From positions 1-14,064 of the forward strand of contig JAAZCS010000399.1 of NCBI GenBank assembly GCA_012513125.1: 14,064 nt of DNA, written 5' to 3'. Source of the DNA: Treponema sp. (lineage in GTDB: Bacteria > Spirochaetota > Spirochaetia > Treponematales > Treponemataceae). Shown piece by piece: positions 7,285-14,064 of the stretch. Below the pieces are notes generated by a model. It searched no databases, was not told the origin of the DNA, and saw only the letters and a list, made by a program, of their open reading frames with translations. Both the position numbers and the translations under genes were made by a program. Within the stretch, counting starts at the first letter, position 1; every line of letters begins with the position of its first letter.

Positions 7285-8772
7285 ATGGATATTTTCAATA
7301 ACAGAGCAAGTGGTGTTCTTATGCATATTTCATCACTTCCAGGCTCTACCGGGATAGGTACGCTCGGACAAAATGCATACAAATTTGTAGATTTTCTAAA
7401 AAAGTCAGGACAATCATATTGGCAAATATTACCTATTTGTCCAACAAGTTTTGGTGATTCTCCATATCAAAGTTTTTCAACTTTCGCTGGAAATCCTTAC
7501 TTCATAGATTTTGAACTTCTTGAAAAAGATGGTTATCTTACAAAAAATGATTATTCAAATATAAAATGGTGCGATAAAGACACTTCAATTGATTTTGGAA
7601 GATTATATACAGAACGAAATAAAGTTTTTTCAATAATTCAAAACAATTTCAATTTGAATCCGCCCGCAGATTTTGAATTATTTTGTACTAAAAACAATTC
7701 TTGGCTAGACGATTATGCTTTGTTCATGGCAATAAAAGATGAACACCATGGAAAGGCTTTCGATTCATGGGAAAATGATATTAAATGCAGAACGCCAGAG
7801 GCTGTTTCTGAATGGACCACTAAATGTAAGAATAAAATAGACTACTACAAAATTCTTCAATACCTATTCTTTCATCAATGGAACTTGCTAAAAAACTATG
7901 CAAACCAAAATGGTATTAAAATTATCGGCGACATTCCAATATATGTCTCTGCAGATAGTTCTGATGTTTGGACGAATCCAGATTTATTTTTATTGGACAA
8001 AAATAATTCTCCAATAGAAGTTGCAGGTTGCCCTCCTGATGGGTTTTCAGAGAGTGGACAACTTTGGGGAAATCCTGTTTACAATTGGGAAAACCACAAA
8101 AAAACAAACTATTCGTGGTGGATAAAACGATTATCAGAAAGTTTAAAAACTTACGATATTCTCAGAATTGATCACTTTAGAGGTTTCGATTCATTTTATT
8201 CAATTAAGTATCCCGCTAAAGATGCAAAAATTGGTAAATGGAACAAAGGCCCTGGAATAGATTTATTCAATACAATAAAAAAACAATTTAACAACGTTCC
8301 TATAATTGCAGAAGACTTGGGTTTTTTAACAGATAGCGTAAGAAATCTTCTTAATGAAACAGGTTTTCCAGGCATGAAAGTTCTACAATTTGCCTTTGAC
8401 TCAAGGGAGACAAGTGATTACTTGCCATACAGATATACAAGAAACTGCGTTGTTTATACTGGCACTCATGATAATGACACAATTCTTGGTTGGACAAAAA
8501 CAGCTAATCAAAATGATGTTCAAAACGCTTTATCCTTTTTTAGAATCAACAATAAAAATGATTTAAGAGAAGAAATGATGATTGGCGCCTTATCGAGCGT
8601 GGCAAACACATGCATCTTAACAATGCAAGATTTAATTGGCCTTGATTCAGATTGCAGAATGAATATTCCTTCAACAGTAGGACAAAACTGGAAATGGAGA
8701 GTAACAGAAGATCAAATAAATGATGACATCTCTGCCTTCCTCCTAAAATATACAAAATTGTACGGAAGATAA
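7285..8772 (+). CDS. malQ: 4-alpha-glucanotransferase (amylomaltase, GH77)
   Basis: This cytoplasmic enzyme transfers alpha-1,4-glucan segments between malto-oligosaccharides, releasing glucose and making longer chains for phosphorolysis. Its 495 residues match the short bacterial amylomaltase form (about 500). Motifs in order are RASGVLMHISSLPG, SYWQILPICPT with GDSPYQSFSTFAGNP, GDIPIYVSADSSDVW, PPDGFSESGQLWGNP, LRIDHFRGF with the nucleophile Asp296, IAEDLG with acid/base Glu343, THDNDT with transition-state Asp396, and a terminal TVGQNWKWR. These catalytic positions agree with those known for Thermus amylomaltase. An in-frame stop at 7267 makes the ATG at 7285 the first possible start. The ribosome site AAAAGG (7268-7273) is rather distant, 11 bases away, so translation may be moderate. 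The next gene begins six bases after the stop. Confidence 0.96.
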   Translation: MDIFNNRASGVLMHISSLPGSTGIGTLGQNAYKFVDFLKKSGQSYWQILPICPTSFGDSPYQSFSTFAGNPYFIDFELLEKDGYLTKNDYSNIKWCDKDTSIDFGRLYTERNKVFSIIQNNFNLNPPADFELFCTKNNSWLDDYALFMAIKDEHHGKAFDSWENDIKCRTPEAVSEWTTKCKNKIDYYKILQYLFFHQWNLLKNYANQNGIKIIGDIPIYVSADSSDVWTNPDLFLLDKNNSPIEVAGCPPDGFSESGQLWGNPVYNWENHKKTNYSWWIKRLSESLKTYDILRIDHFRGFDSFYSIKYPAKDAKIGKWNKGPGIDLFNTIKKQFNNVPIIAEDLGFLTDSVRNLLNETGFPGMKVLQFAFDSRETSDYLPYRYTRNCVVYTGTHDNDTILGWTKTANQNDVQNALSFFRINNKNDLREEMMIGALSSVANTCILTMQDLIGLDSDCRMNIPSTVGQNWKWRVTEDQINDDISAFLLKYTKLYGR

Positions 8773-8777
8773 TTAAA

Positions 8778-11117
8778 ATGAACGAATTAATAAAAGAAAT
8801 AGCTAAGACTAAATATCAAAAAGAAATTAAAGATTTATCACCAATTGAACTTCACGACGTAATTTCATTTTCTTTAATGAATAAAATTTCAGAAACATGG
8901 AAGAACTCAAAACTGAAAAATGCAAATAAACGCCAAGCCTTTTATTTATCTGCGGAATTTCTTGTAGGAAGAGCAATCTACAATAATCTTTACTGCACAA
9001 AATCATATGAACAAATAAAGGAATTCCTTCAAAATGAAGGTGCTAATATTAATAATCTTGAAGAAATTGAGGATGCTGCACTTGGTAACGGTGGACTTGG
9101 AAGATTAGCCGCTTGTTTTCTTGATAGTGCAGCCACATTAGGACTTCCTCTTGATGGTTATGGCATCAGATACGGATATGGTCTGTTTAAGCAGTATTTT
9201 GAAAATGGTTTCCAAAAAGAAAAAATTGATGATTGGGCAAAATACGGTGATGCATGGTCCATCAGAAAAGATGACGAAACAATAAAAGTTCATTTTGCAG
9301 ACATGGATGTAAATGCAGTGCCTTATGATATGCCAATTATTGGTTATGGAATTAATCACGTTTCAACTTTACGCCTATGGCAAGCAGAACCAATTGAAGA
9401 ATTTGATTTTGAACTATTTAATAATCAAGAATATGATAAATCTATACAAGGCAAAAATCGTGCCGAAGACATTTCCCGAGTACTTTATCCAAATGATTCA
9501 ACAGAAAAAGGAAAACTTCTACGCCTAAAACAGCAATATTTTTTCTCTAGTGCATCTCTACAGGATATTTTAAGAAACTTCATCAAAAATCATGGAAATA
9601 ATTTTTCTTTGCTTCCAGAATTTGTTACTATTCAATTAAATGATACACATCCAGTTATTTCAATTCCTGAATTAATAAACCTATTAACAGAAAAAGGATT
9701 ATCTTTTAATGAAGCTTTTGAAATAACAAAAAAAGTATTTAATTATACAAATCACACAATCATGCAAGAAGCTCTTGAAAAATGGGACTTAAAACTCATT
9801 AAAAAAGTATCTCCAAAAATCGCGAATATTATCATAAAAATTGATTCACTTTTCAATAATGAATTGAAAAACCATCAGATTGCAAAAGAATTTCTTCCTG
9901 AATTACAAATAATTCAAAATAATACAGTTCATATGGCATATTTAGCTTGCTATTGTTCGTCATACATCAACGGAGTTGCTAAAATTCATACAGAAATTCT
10001 AAAAACCAAGGTGCTAAAACAGTGGTATCTTCTTTATCCAAGTAAATTCCAAAACAAAACAAACGGAATACCACAAAGAAGATGGCTTGGCCTTTGTAAT
10101 CCTGAATTATCTGCATTTATTACTAAGCTTTTAGGCAACGATAACTGGATAACAAATTTATCAGAATTGAAAGCACTTGAAAAATATGCTGATGACAAAT
10201 CAGTTTTGGATACATTTATTGAAATAAAAAATGACAACAAACGCAGACTTAACGATTACATGAAAATTCGTGGAGATGTGCAATTTGACACAAATACAAT
10301 AGTCGATGTTCAGATTAAGCGCCTTCATGAATACAAGCGTCAATTCTTGAATATACTTGCTATTCTTGAACTTTATTTCGAAATGAAAGAAGGAACTCTA
10401 AAAGATTTCACTCCAACAACATTCATTTTTGGTGCAAAAGCAGCTCCAGGTTATGTACGTGCTAAAGGAATCATCAAATTGATAAATGAAGTTGCTACAT
10501 TGATTCAAAAAGATGAACTTGTTTCAAAATACATAAAGATTATTTTTGTGACAGACTACAACGTATCATATGCAGAAAAAATTGTTGCTGCGGCAAATGT
10601 TTCAGAACAAATTTCCACAGCAGGAACAGAAGCTTCTGGTACAGGAAATATGAAACTTATGCTAAATGGAGCTGTTACACTTGGAACATACGATGGTGCT
10701 AATATTGAAATTGTAAATGTTAGTGGAATTGAAAACAACTATATTTTTGGTGCTCATGTTGAAGATATTGAAAAAACAGAAAAAACTTATGATCCAAAAA
10801 AATATTACAACTCAGATTTTAGAATCAAACGATGCTTAGATGCATTAATTGATGGAACTCTTGATGATAATAAAACTGGAATGTTCAAAGAATTGTACTC
10901 ATCTATTCTAGAAGGTGCTTCTTGGCATAAAGCTGATAATTATTACCTTCTCTACGATTTTGATGATTTCTTACAAAAGAAAGTTCAATTAAGTACTGAT
11001 TACAAAGATAAATATGCATTTGCCAAAAAAATGTGGCTAAATATGTGCAATGCAGGAATATTTTCTTCTGACAGAACTATAAGTGAATATGCAAAAGATA
11101 TTTGGAAAATAAAATAA
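8778..11117 (+). CDS. glgP: Glycogen/maltodextrin phosphorylase (GT35)
   Basis: This PLP-dependent cytoplasmic enzyme releases glucose-1-phosphate from alpha-1,4-glucans by phosphorolysis. It has 779 residues, slightly shorter than E. coli MalP or GlgP (about 800-815). Motifs include YLSAEFLVGRAIYNNL, the active-site block EDAALGNGGLGRLAACFLDS, LDGYGIRYGYGLFKQ, IQLNDTHPVISIPEL, YTNHTIMQEALEKW, NKTNGIPQRRWL, QIKRLHEYKRQFLN, IFGAKAAPGY, and the PLP segment EASGTGNMKLMLNGA with the cofactor lysine at 626. The position next to malQ and an importer suggests that maltodextrin is the main substrate, so a malP name would also be reasonable. Storage glycogen use cannot be excluded. The start has GGAAG at 8764-8768 overlapping the end of malQ. 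It is the last gene of the operon and is followed by a terminator. Confidence 0.96.
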   Translation: MNELIKEIAKTKYQKEIKDLSPIELHDVISFSLMNKISETWKNSKLKNANKRQAFYLSAEFLVGRAIYNNLYCTKSYEQIKEFLQNEGANINNLEEIEDAALGNGGLGRLAACFLDSAATLGLPLDGYGIRYGYGLFKQYFENGFQKEKIDDWAKYGDAWSIRKDDETIKVHFADMDVNAVPYDMPIIGYGINHVSTLRLWQAEPIEEFDFELFNNQEYDKSIQGKNRAEDISRVLYPNDSTEKGKLLRLKQQYFFSSASLQDILRNFIKNHGNNFSLLPEFVTIQLNDTHPVISIPELINLLTEKGLSFNEAFEITKKVFNYTNHTIMQEALEKWDLKLIKKVSPKIANIIIKIDSLFNNELKNHQIAKEFLPELQIIQNNTVHMAYLACYCSSYINGVAKIHTEILKTKVLKQWYLLYPSKFQNKTNGIPQRRWLGLCNPELSAFITKLLGNDNWITNLSELKALEKYADDKSVLDTFIEIKNDNKRRLNDYMKIRGDVQFDTNTIVDVQIKRLHEYKRQFLNILAILELYFEMKEGTLKDFTPTTFIFGAKAAPGYVRAKGIIKLINEVATLIQKDELVSKYIKIIFVTDYNVSYAEKIVAAANVSEQISTAGTEASGTGNMKLMLNGAVTLGTYDGANIEIVNVSGIENNYIFGAHVEDIEKTEKTYDPKKYYNSDFRIKRCLDALIDGTLDDNKTGMFKELYSSILEGASWHKADNYYLLYDFDDFLQKKVQLSTDYKDKYAFAKKMWLNMCNAGIFSSDRTISEYAKDIWKIK

Positions 11118-11148
11118 ACATAAATAAAGTACTCCTAATAATTTTTGG

Positions 11149-11213
11149 GACCTTCAAAACAGAGCGTACTGAAGTAAACTTCAATATTTTCTGTGTTTGA
11201 AGGTCTTTTTTTT
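11149..11213 (+). terminator. Rho-independent terminator of the alpha-glucan operon
   Basis: The outer stem GACCTTCAAA (11149-11158) pairs with TTTGAAGGTC (11196-11205). It continues as ACAG/CTGT (11159-11162 with 11191-11194) past one bulged G, then is followed by eight T residues (11206-11213). A small inner hairpin GAAGT/ACTTC lies at 11171-11182. The T tract is on the plus strand only, so it serves glgP. Read from purD on the minus strand, the same stem lacks a good U tail. Nothing else is recognisable in the 130-bp gap 11118-11247, including no separate purD terminator. Confidence 0.88.
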
Positions 11214-11247
11214 AGAGTCTACAAACTTTATTTATTATAAATATTTA

Positions 11248-12606
11248 TTACAAATCTCCGCTTTCAGCAGCCCCAGGAAGTCCAATATCTTTTCTATAAA
11301 AGGCTTTATCAAATTTAATTGAGGTTATCCCTTGATAAGCTTTTGTCCACGCTTCATTAAATGATTCGCCGTAAGCACTACAAGCAAGGACTCTTCCGCC
11401 ACTTGTCAATAAATCTCCAAATACTTCATCTTTTACTGATTTTCGTTTTCCTTCAACCGCACCAGCAATAAAAATTTTAGCCCCAGACATTTCAAGTATT
11501 TTCTCATTAATACTAATTGGCAAACCTTTTTCATACATTCCCGGATATCCACCAGAAACAATAACTGGTGCTACTTGATAACCTTTTTTCCACTCAAACT
11601 TAAATTGGTTCAGCGTTCCATTCAATATTGAAGTACACATATTTAAGAAATCAAAATCCATCAATGGCAGAACAGCCTGTGTTTCAGGATCACCTAATCT
11701 CACATTGTATTCAAGAAGTTTTGGACCATTTTTTGTAATCATAACACCAAAGAAAATAAATCCTCTATAATCAAATTTTTCCTTAATCAAACCTTCTTTT
11801 GTTGGTTCAAGGATATCCTTGGTAAATTTATCCATTATGCTTTCAGTAACGTCATCTAGAGGGCAAATTGCACCCATTCCGCCCGTATTTGGTCCTTTAG
11901 CCCCATCCATCAACCTTTTATGATCTCTTGCAGGCAAGAATGGAACTATACAAGCATTTCCCTGAACTGCATACTCTGGTGTAACAGAAACAGCTGCTAA
12001 TATTGATATTTCAACACCTTCCAAATATTCTTCAATAACGACTTTTTTTCCAGCATCCCCTACTCTGCCCGATTCCATAATATCTTCAATCGCATCTAAG
12101 GCATCTTCTACTGTTGCCGCAACAACAACACCTTTTCCCGCAGCTAATCCATCAGCTTTTATTACAATAGGGACACCATGCTTTTTTATATATTCACAAG
12201 CGGCATTTTTATCTACAAAAGTTTCACTATCGGCACAAGCAACATTATATTTTTTCATGAAAGACTTTGCCAAATCTTTACTTGCCTCTAGTTGTGCACC
12301 AGCTTTTTTTGGTCCAACACAAGGTATTTCAGCATTCCAAAATACATCAGATAAACCTTCAGCAAGAGGATCTTCTGGCCCAATAATTGCCATTCTGCAG
12401 TTTTCATGATGTGCAATCTGAACAAAGACATTATCTTCATTATTTAGATAGTCACACTTTTTAGGATCTACATTTATACATTTTTTTTCATATGCAGTTC
12501 CTCCATTTCCGGGAACAACAATAATTTTATCAACTAAAGAACTTTGAGCTAATTTCCAACATATGGCATGCTCTCTTCCGCCACTACCTATTACGATTAT
12601 ATTCAT
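11248..12606 (-). CDS. purD: Phosphoribosylamine-glycine ligase (GAR synthetase)
   Basis: This is the second step of de novo purine synthesis: phosphoribosylamine plus glycine and ATP gives glycinamide ribonucleotide, in the cytoplasm. The N-terminus MNIIVIGSGGREHAI is the canonical PurD start. It is followed by VVPGNGGT, IIGPEDPLAEGL, GPKKAGAQLEASK, the ATP-grasp VIKADGLAAGKGVVV, VIEEYLEGVEIS, PARDHKRLMDGAKGPNTGGM and LEYNVRLGDPETQ, with a terminal FYRKDIG. At 452 residues it is about 20 longer than E. coli PurD. Extra residues are visible near VTPEYAVQGNACIVPFLP, before the DHKR motif, and at the C-terminus (AAESGDL). No other purine genes are adjacent. No Shine-Dalgarno sequence precedes the ATG, and an in-frame TAG lies ten bases upstream. 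Together with the promoter position this points to a leaderless mRNA. Confidence 0.96.
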   Translation of the reverse strand: MNIIVIGSGGREHAICWKLAQSSLVDKIIVVPGNGGTAYEKKCINVDPKKCDYLNNEDNVFVQIAHHENCRMAIIGPEDPLAEGLSDVFWNAEIPCVGPKKAGAQLEASKDLAKSFMKKYNVACADSETFVDKNAACEYIKKHGVPIVIKADGLAAGKGVVVAATVEDALDAIEDIMESGRVGDAGKKVVIEEYLEGVEISILAAVSVTPEYAVQGNACIVPFLPARDHKRLMDGAKGPNTGGMGAICPLDDVTESIMDKFTKDILEPTKEGLIKEKFDYRGFIFFGVMITKNGPKLLEYNVRLGDPETQAVLPLMDFDFLNMCTSILNGTLNQFKFEWKKGYQVAPVIVSGGYPGMYEKGLPISINEKILEMSGAKIFIAGAVEGKRKSVKDEVFGDLLTSGGRVLACSAYGESFNEAWTKAYQGITSIKFDKAFYRKDIGLPGAAESGDL

Positions 12607-12641
12607 AGTTTTATTCTATTGAAAAAAAAGCTTTCTATCAA
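12606..12641 (-). promoter_or_regulatory. purD promoter, predicted leaderless start
   Basis: Read on the minus strand, TTGATA (12641-12636) and TAGAAT (12618-12613) are separated by exactly 17 bp. Each is close to the sigma-70 consensus. The expected transcription start, about seven bases beyond the -10, falls on or within a base or two of 12606, the A of the purD ATG. This fits the lack of a ribosome-binding site. The promoter interlocks with the opposing promoter at 12619-12647. Confidence 0.7.
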
Positions 12642-12647
12642 TAATAT
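12619..12647 (+). promoter_or_regulatory. Promoter of the zinc-ribbon gene, near-leaderless start
   Basis: TTGAAA (12619-12624) and TAATAT (12642-12647) are separated by 17 bp. The predicted start, around 12653-12655, lies only about two to four bases before the ATG at 12657. No Shine-Dalgarno sequence is present, and an in-frame TAA at 12651 rules out an earlier start codon. The -35 abuts the -10 of the purD promoter, and the -10 abuts the purD -35. Confidence 0.65.
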
Positions 12648-12656
12648 GATTAAAGC

Positions 12657-13052
12657 ATGGAATATTTTATCTTAGGAATAGCTCTTTTAGTAATAATTTT
12701 ATTATTGATTGGCTTAGTTAATTACTCTTCAAAAAAGCTTACTTCTCCCCAAAAAAGAAAAAAAACAAATACAATTCTGCAAAAATGTCCAATCTGTGAT
12801 TCACCACTTTTTCCCGGTGAAAACATCATCTCAAAAGTCTACAGACCAATGAATGTTCCAGATCAACTATGCACTATTTCAGGTTGCCCTCATTGCTATC
12901 CCTCTACAGAAAAGGGCGTTTCTCGCATTTGCCCTGTTTGTCATTCTTCAATTCCTTTGTCTGGTTATTTAACAGCCCGTCTTTTTAACGAGAAAAACAA
13001 TAAAAAACATGTTCACATTTTAGGCTGCCAAAATTGCAGAAAAAGTAATTAA
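12657..13052 (+). CDS. Membrane-anchored double zinc-ribbon protein, function unknown
   Basis: I do not recognise this gene as a named family. The 131-residue protein opens with one hydrophobic helix (about residues 3-22), then a strongly basic linker (KK at 26-27, KRKK at 33-36). By the positive-inside rule this puts the rest in the cytoplasm. The soluble part has nine cysteines, eight of them in four CxxC pairs: Cys44/47, Cys77/80, Cys92/95 and Cys124/127. The pairs can be read as two consecutive zinc ribbons (44/47 with 77/80, and 92/95 with 124/127). The extra Cys72 and His79, His96, His118 and His120 lie nearby. No catalytic motif is visible. It is transcribed away from purD and toward flaB, but the flaB promoter follows it, so co-transcription with flagellin is not required. 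Roles in protein quality control or as an adaptor are only guesses. Confidence 0.8.
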   Translation: MEYFILGIALLVIILLLIGLVNYSSKKLTSPQKRKKTNTILQKCPICDSPLFPGENIISKVYRPMNVPDQLCTISGCPHCYPSTEKGVSRICPVCHSSIPLSGYLTARLFNEKNNKKHVHILGCQNCRKSN

Positions 13053-13068
13053 TTTTTTCATTTTTTAC

Positions 13069-13095
13069 TAAACTTAAATTCTCATTTTCCGATAT
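13069..13095 (+). promoter_or_regulatory. Sigma-28 (FliA)-type promoter of flaB
   Basis: TAAA (13069-13072), a 15-bp spacer, and TCCGATAT (13088-13095) match the flagellar sigma-28 consensus TAAA-N15-GCCGATAA at all four -35 positions and six of eight -10 positions. The predicted start is about 13102, leaving a leader of roughly 90 nt before flaB. Placement directly upstream of a flagellin gene strongly supports the call. Confidence 0.82.
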
Positions 13096-13105
13096 TAAAA
13101 ATATA

Positions 13106-13155
13106 GGGTGGTGGAAACCCGTGAGATATACCACTTGGTGGCTAATCCCCACCAA
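13106..13155 (+). promoter_or_regulatory. Structured flaB 5' leader with competing GGTGG/CCACC pairings
   Basis: The clearest helix is TTGGTGG (13135-13141) with CCACCAA (13149-13155), a 7-bp stem with a 7-nt loop. Upstream, GGGT (13106-13109) can pair with ACCC (13117-13120), exposing a GGTGGAA loop. Alternatively GTGGT (13108-13112) can pair with ACCAC (13130-13134). The upstream GGTGG copies (13107-13111, 13110-13114) could also compete for CCACC. This resembles a translational or stability control element, but I cannot match it to a known riboswitch class. Confidence 0.5.
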
Positions 13156-13190
13156 AAGATTATCAGAAAACAAGAAAAAGGAGTTTTATT

Positions 13191-14051
13191 ATGGTTATCA
13201 ATCACAATATGAGTGCTATGTTCGCTCAACGTTCCCAGGGAATTCAAGACTTGAATCAACAGAAAAGCATGGAAAAATTATCTTCAGGATTAAGAATTAA
13301 TCGTGCAGGTGATGATGCTTCTGGATTAGCAGTATCTGAAAAAATGCGTGCTCAGATTAGAGGTTTAAATCAAGCTTCTGAAAACGCATCAAACGGTATT
13401 TCTTTTATCCAAACAACAGAAGGATATTTACAAGAAACAACTGACATCGTTCAGCGTATCCGTGAATTAGCAGTTCAGTCTTCAAACGGTATTTACAGTG
13501 CTGAAGATCGTATGCAGATTCAGGTTGAAGTTTCTTCTCTTATCGCTGAAGTTGATCGCATTGCATCAACAGCTCAATTCAATGGTATGAACATGTTAAC
13601 AGGTCGTTTTGCACGTCCTACAGGTGAAAATGTTGTTACTGGTTCTATGTGGTTCCATATTGGTGCAAACATGGATCAGAGAACTCAAGTTTACATCGGA
13701 ACAATGTCTGCTTCTGCTTTAGCTCTACGCAACGTTGGTGATGAATCAATCATGTCTCTTGAAACTCCAGATGAAGCTAACCGTGCAATCGGAACTTTGG
13801 ATGAGGCTTTGAAAAAGATTAACAAACAGCGTGCAGATTTAGGTGCTTACCAGAATCGTCTTGAAAAAACTGTTACAGGACTTGATATTGGTGCTGAAAA
13901 CTTACAGGCTTCTGAATCAAGAATCCGTGATACAAATATGGCTTCTGAAATGGTTGACTATACAAAAACAAACGTTCTTTCACAAGCAGGAACAGCTATG
14001 TTGGCACAGGCAAACCAGAACTCACAAAACGTTCTTTCTTTGCTCAGATAA
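13191..14051 (+). CDS. flaB: Flagellin core protein FlaB
   Basis: This is a structural subunit of the periplasmic flagellar filament core of a spirochaete. At 286 residues it matches treponemal FlaB proteins. It has the conserved N-terminal flagellin D0/D1 region ([49 protein letters not shown]), a short middle segment with the spirochaete-typical [14 protein letters not shown], and the C-terminal domain ([17 protein letters not shown] to NVLSLLR). It lacks the long variable D2/D3 region of external flagella, as expected for filaments held in the periplasm. There is no signal peptide, since it is exported by the flagellar type III system. The ribosome site AAGGAG (13178-13183) is seven bases before the ATG. 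Treponemes usually have several flaB copies, and I cannot say which paralogue this is. The window ends 13 bases after the stop, so no terminator is visible. Confidence 0.97.
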   Translation: MVINHNMSAMFAQRSQGIQDLNQQKSMEKLSSGLRINRAGDDASGLAVSEKMRAQIRGLNQASENASNGISFIQTTEGYLQETTDIVQRIRELAVQSSNGIYSAEDRMQIQVEVSSLIAEVDRIASTAQFNGMNMLTGRFARPTGENVVTGSMWFHIGANMDQRTQVYIGTMSASALALRNVGDESIMSLETPDEANRAIGTLDEALKKINKQRADLGAYQNRLEKTVTGLDIGAENLQASESRIRDTNMASEMVDYTKTNVLSQAGTAMLAQANQNSQNVLSLLR

Positions 14052-14064
14052 CATATTACATAAC

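Noticed and set aside
9138..10738. Small open frames on both strands inside glgP
   Set aside because: They overlap highly conserved phosphorylase motifs in the correct frame, and none has a start signal or recognisable domain.
11149..11213. Bidirectional terminator also serving purD
   Set aside because: On the minus strand the stem is followed by CCAAAAATTATT rather than a T run, so termination of purD there is not supported.
13039..13059. Terminator for the zinc-ribbon gene
   Set aside because: The only pairing is a weak, nearly all A/T stem of about six bases next to T runs. In this AT-rich spacer such pairing is expected by chance, so I did not call it.
13102..13190. Known riboswitch class upstream of flaB
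   Set aside because: I could not match the conserved cores of the c-di-GMP, SAM, preQ1 or other familiar riboswitches, so it is reported only as a structured leader.
1..14064. Mobile element, prophage, CRISPR array, tRNA or rRNA
   Set aside because: No transposase or integrase, no flanking inverted repeats with target duplications, no regularly spaced repeats and no cloverleaf or rRNA-like sequence were seen.

Overview
The window looks like a piece of chromosome from an AT-rich spirochaete, most likely a saccharolytic, host-associated Treponema. The strongest indicators are a core flagellin of the spirochaete FlaB type (it carries the [14 protein letters not shown] signature), a sigma-28-like promoter in front of it, and a lipoprotein with a loose spirochaete-style lipobox (LMSC). 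Every gene has recognisable relatives or domains. I see no insertion sequence, phage gene, CRISPR array, tRNA or rRNA, so this is ordinary core and metabolic sequence rather than a mobile island.

Layout. Bases 2-655 hold the 3' part of an NAD(P)H-hydrate dehydratase gene (nnrD), closed by a strong intrinsic terminator. Bases 791-2896 hold a monocistronic type III glutamine synthetase (glnN) with its own terminator. Bases 3007-11213 form one transcription unit for malto-oligosaccharide (or related alpha-glucan) uptake and breakdown. It has a promoter with a perfect LacI-type operator and a second, degenerate copy next to it, then a lipoprotein solute-binding protein, two permeases, a LacI-family repressor, 4-alpha-glucanotransferase (malQ) and alpha-glucan phosphorylase (glgP), and a terminator. 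On the minus strand at 11248-12606 is purD. It is divergent from a small membrane-anchored double zinc-ribbon protein of unknown function (12657-13052). Last comes flaB (13191-14051), behind a sigma-28-like promoter and a GGTGG/CCACC-rich leader.

How the genes work together. The binding protein and permeases would bring malto-oligosaccharides into the cytoplasm. MalQ would rearrange short glucans into longer ones, and the phosphorylase would release glucose-1-phosphate without spending ATP on hexose phosphorylation. The repressor gene lies inside the operon and the operator overlaps the predicted transcription start, which suggests negative autoregulation relieved by sugar. No ATP-binding subunit is encoded here, so one must be supplied from elsewhere. 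A stable 14-bp hairpin between the binding-protein gene and the first permease gene probably helps make more binding protein than permease.

Most worth a second look are: the 50-bp purD/zinc-ribbon intergenic region, where two near-consensus divergent promoters interlock and both predict leaderless or nearly leaderless mRNAs; the unexplained zinc-ribbon membrane protein; and the structured flaB leader. I found no clear candidate for a wholly new multi-gene system.
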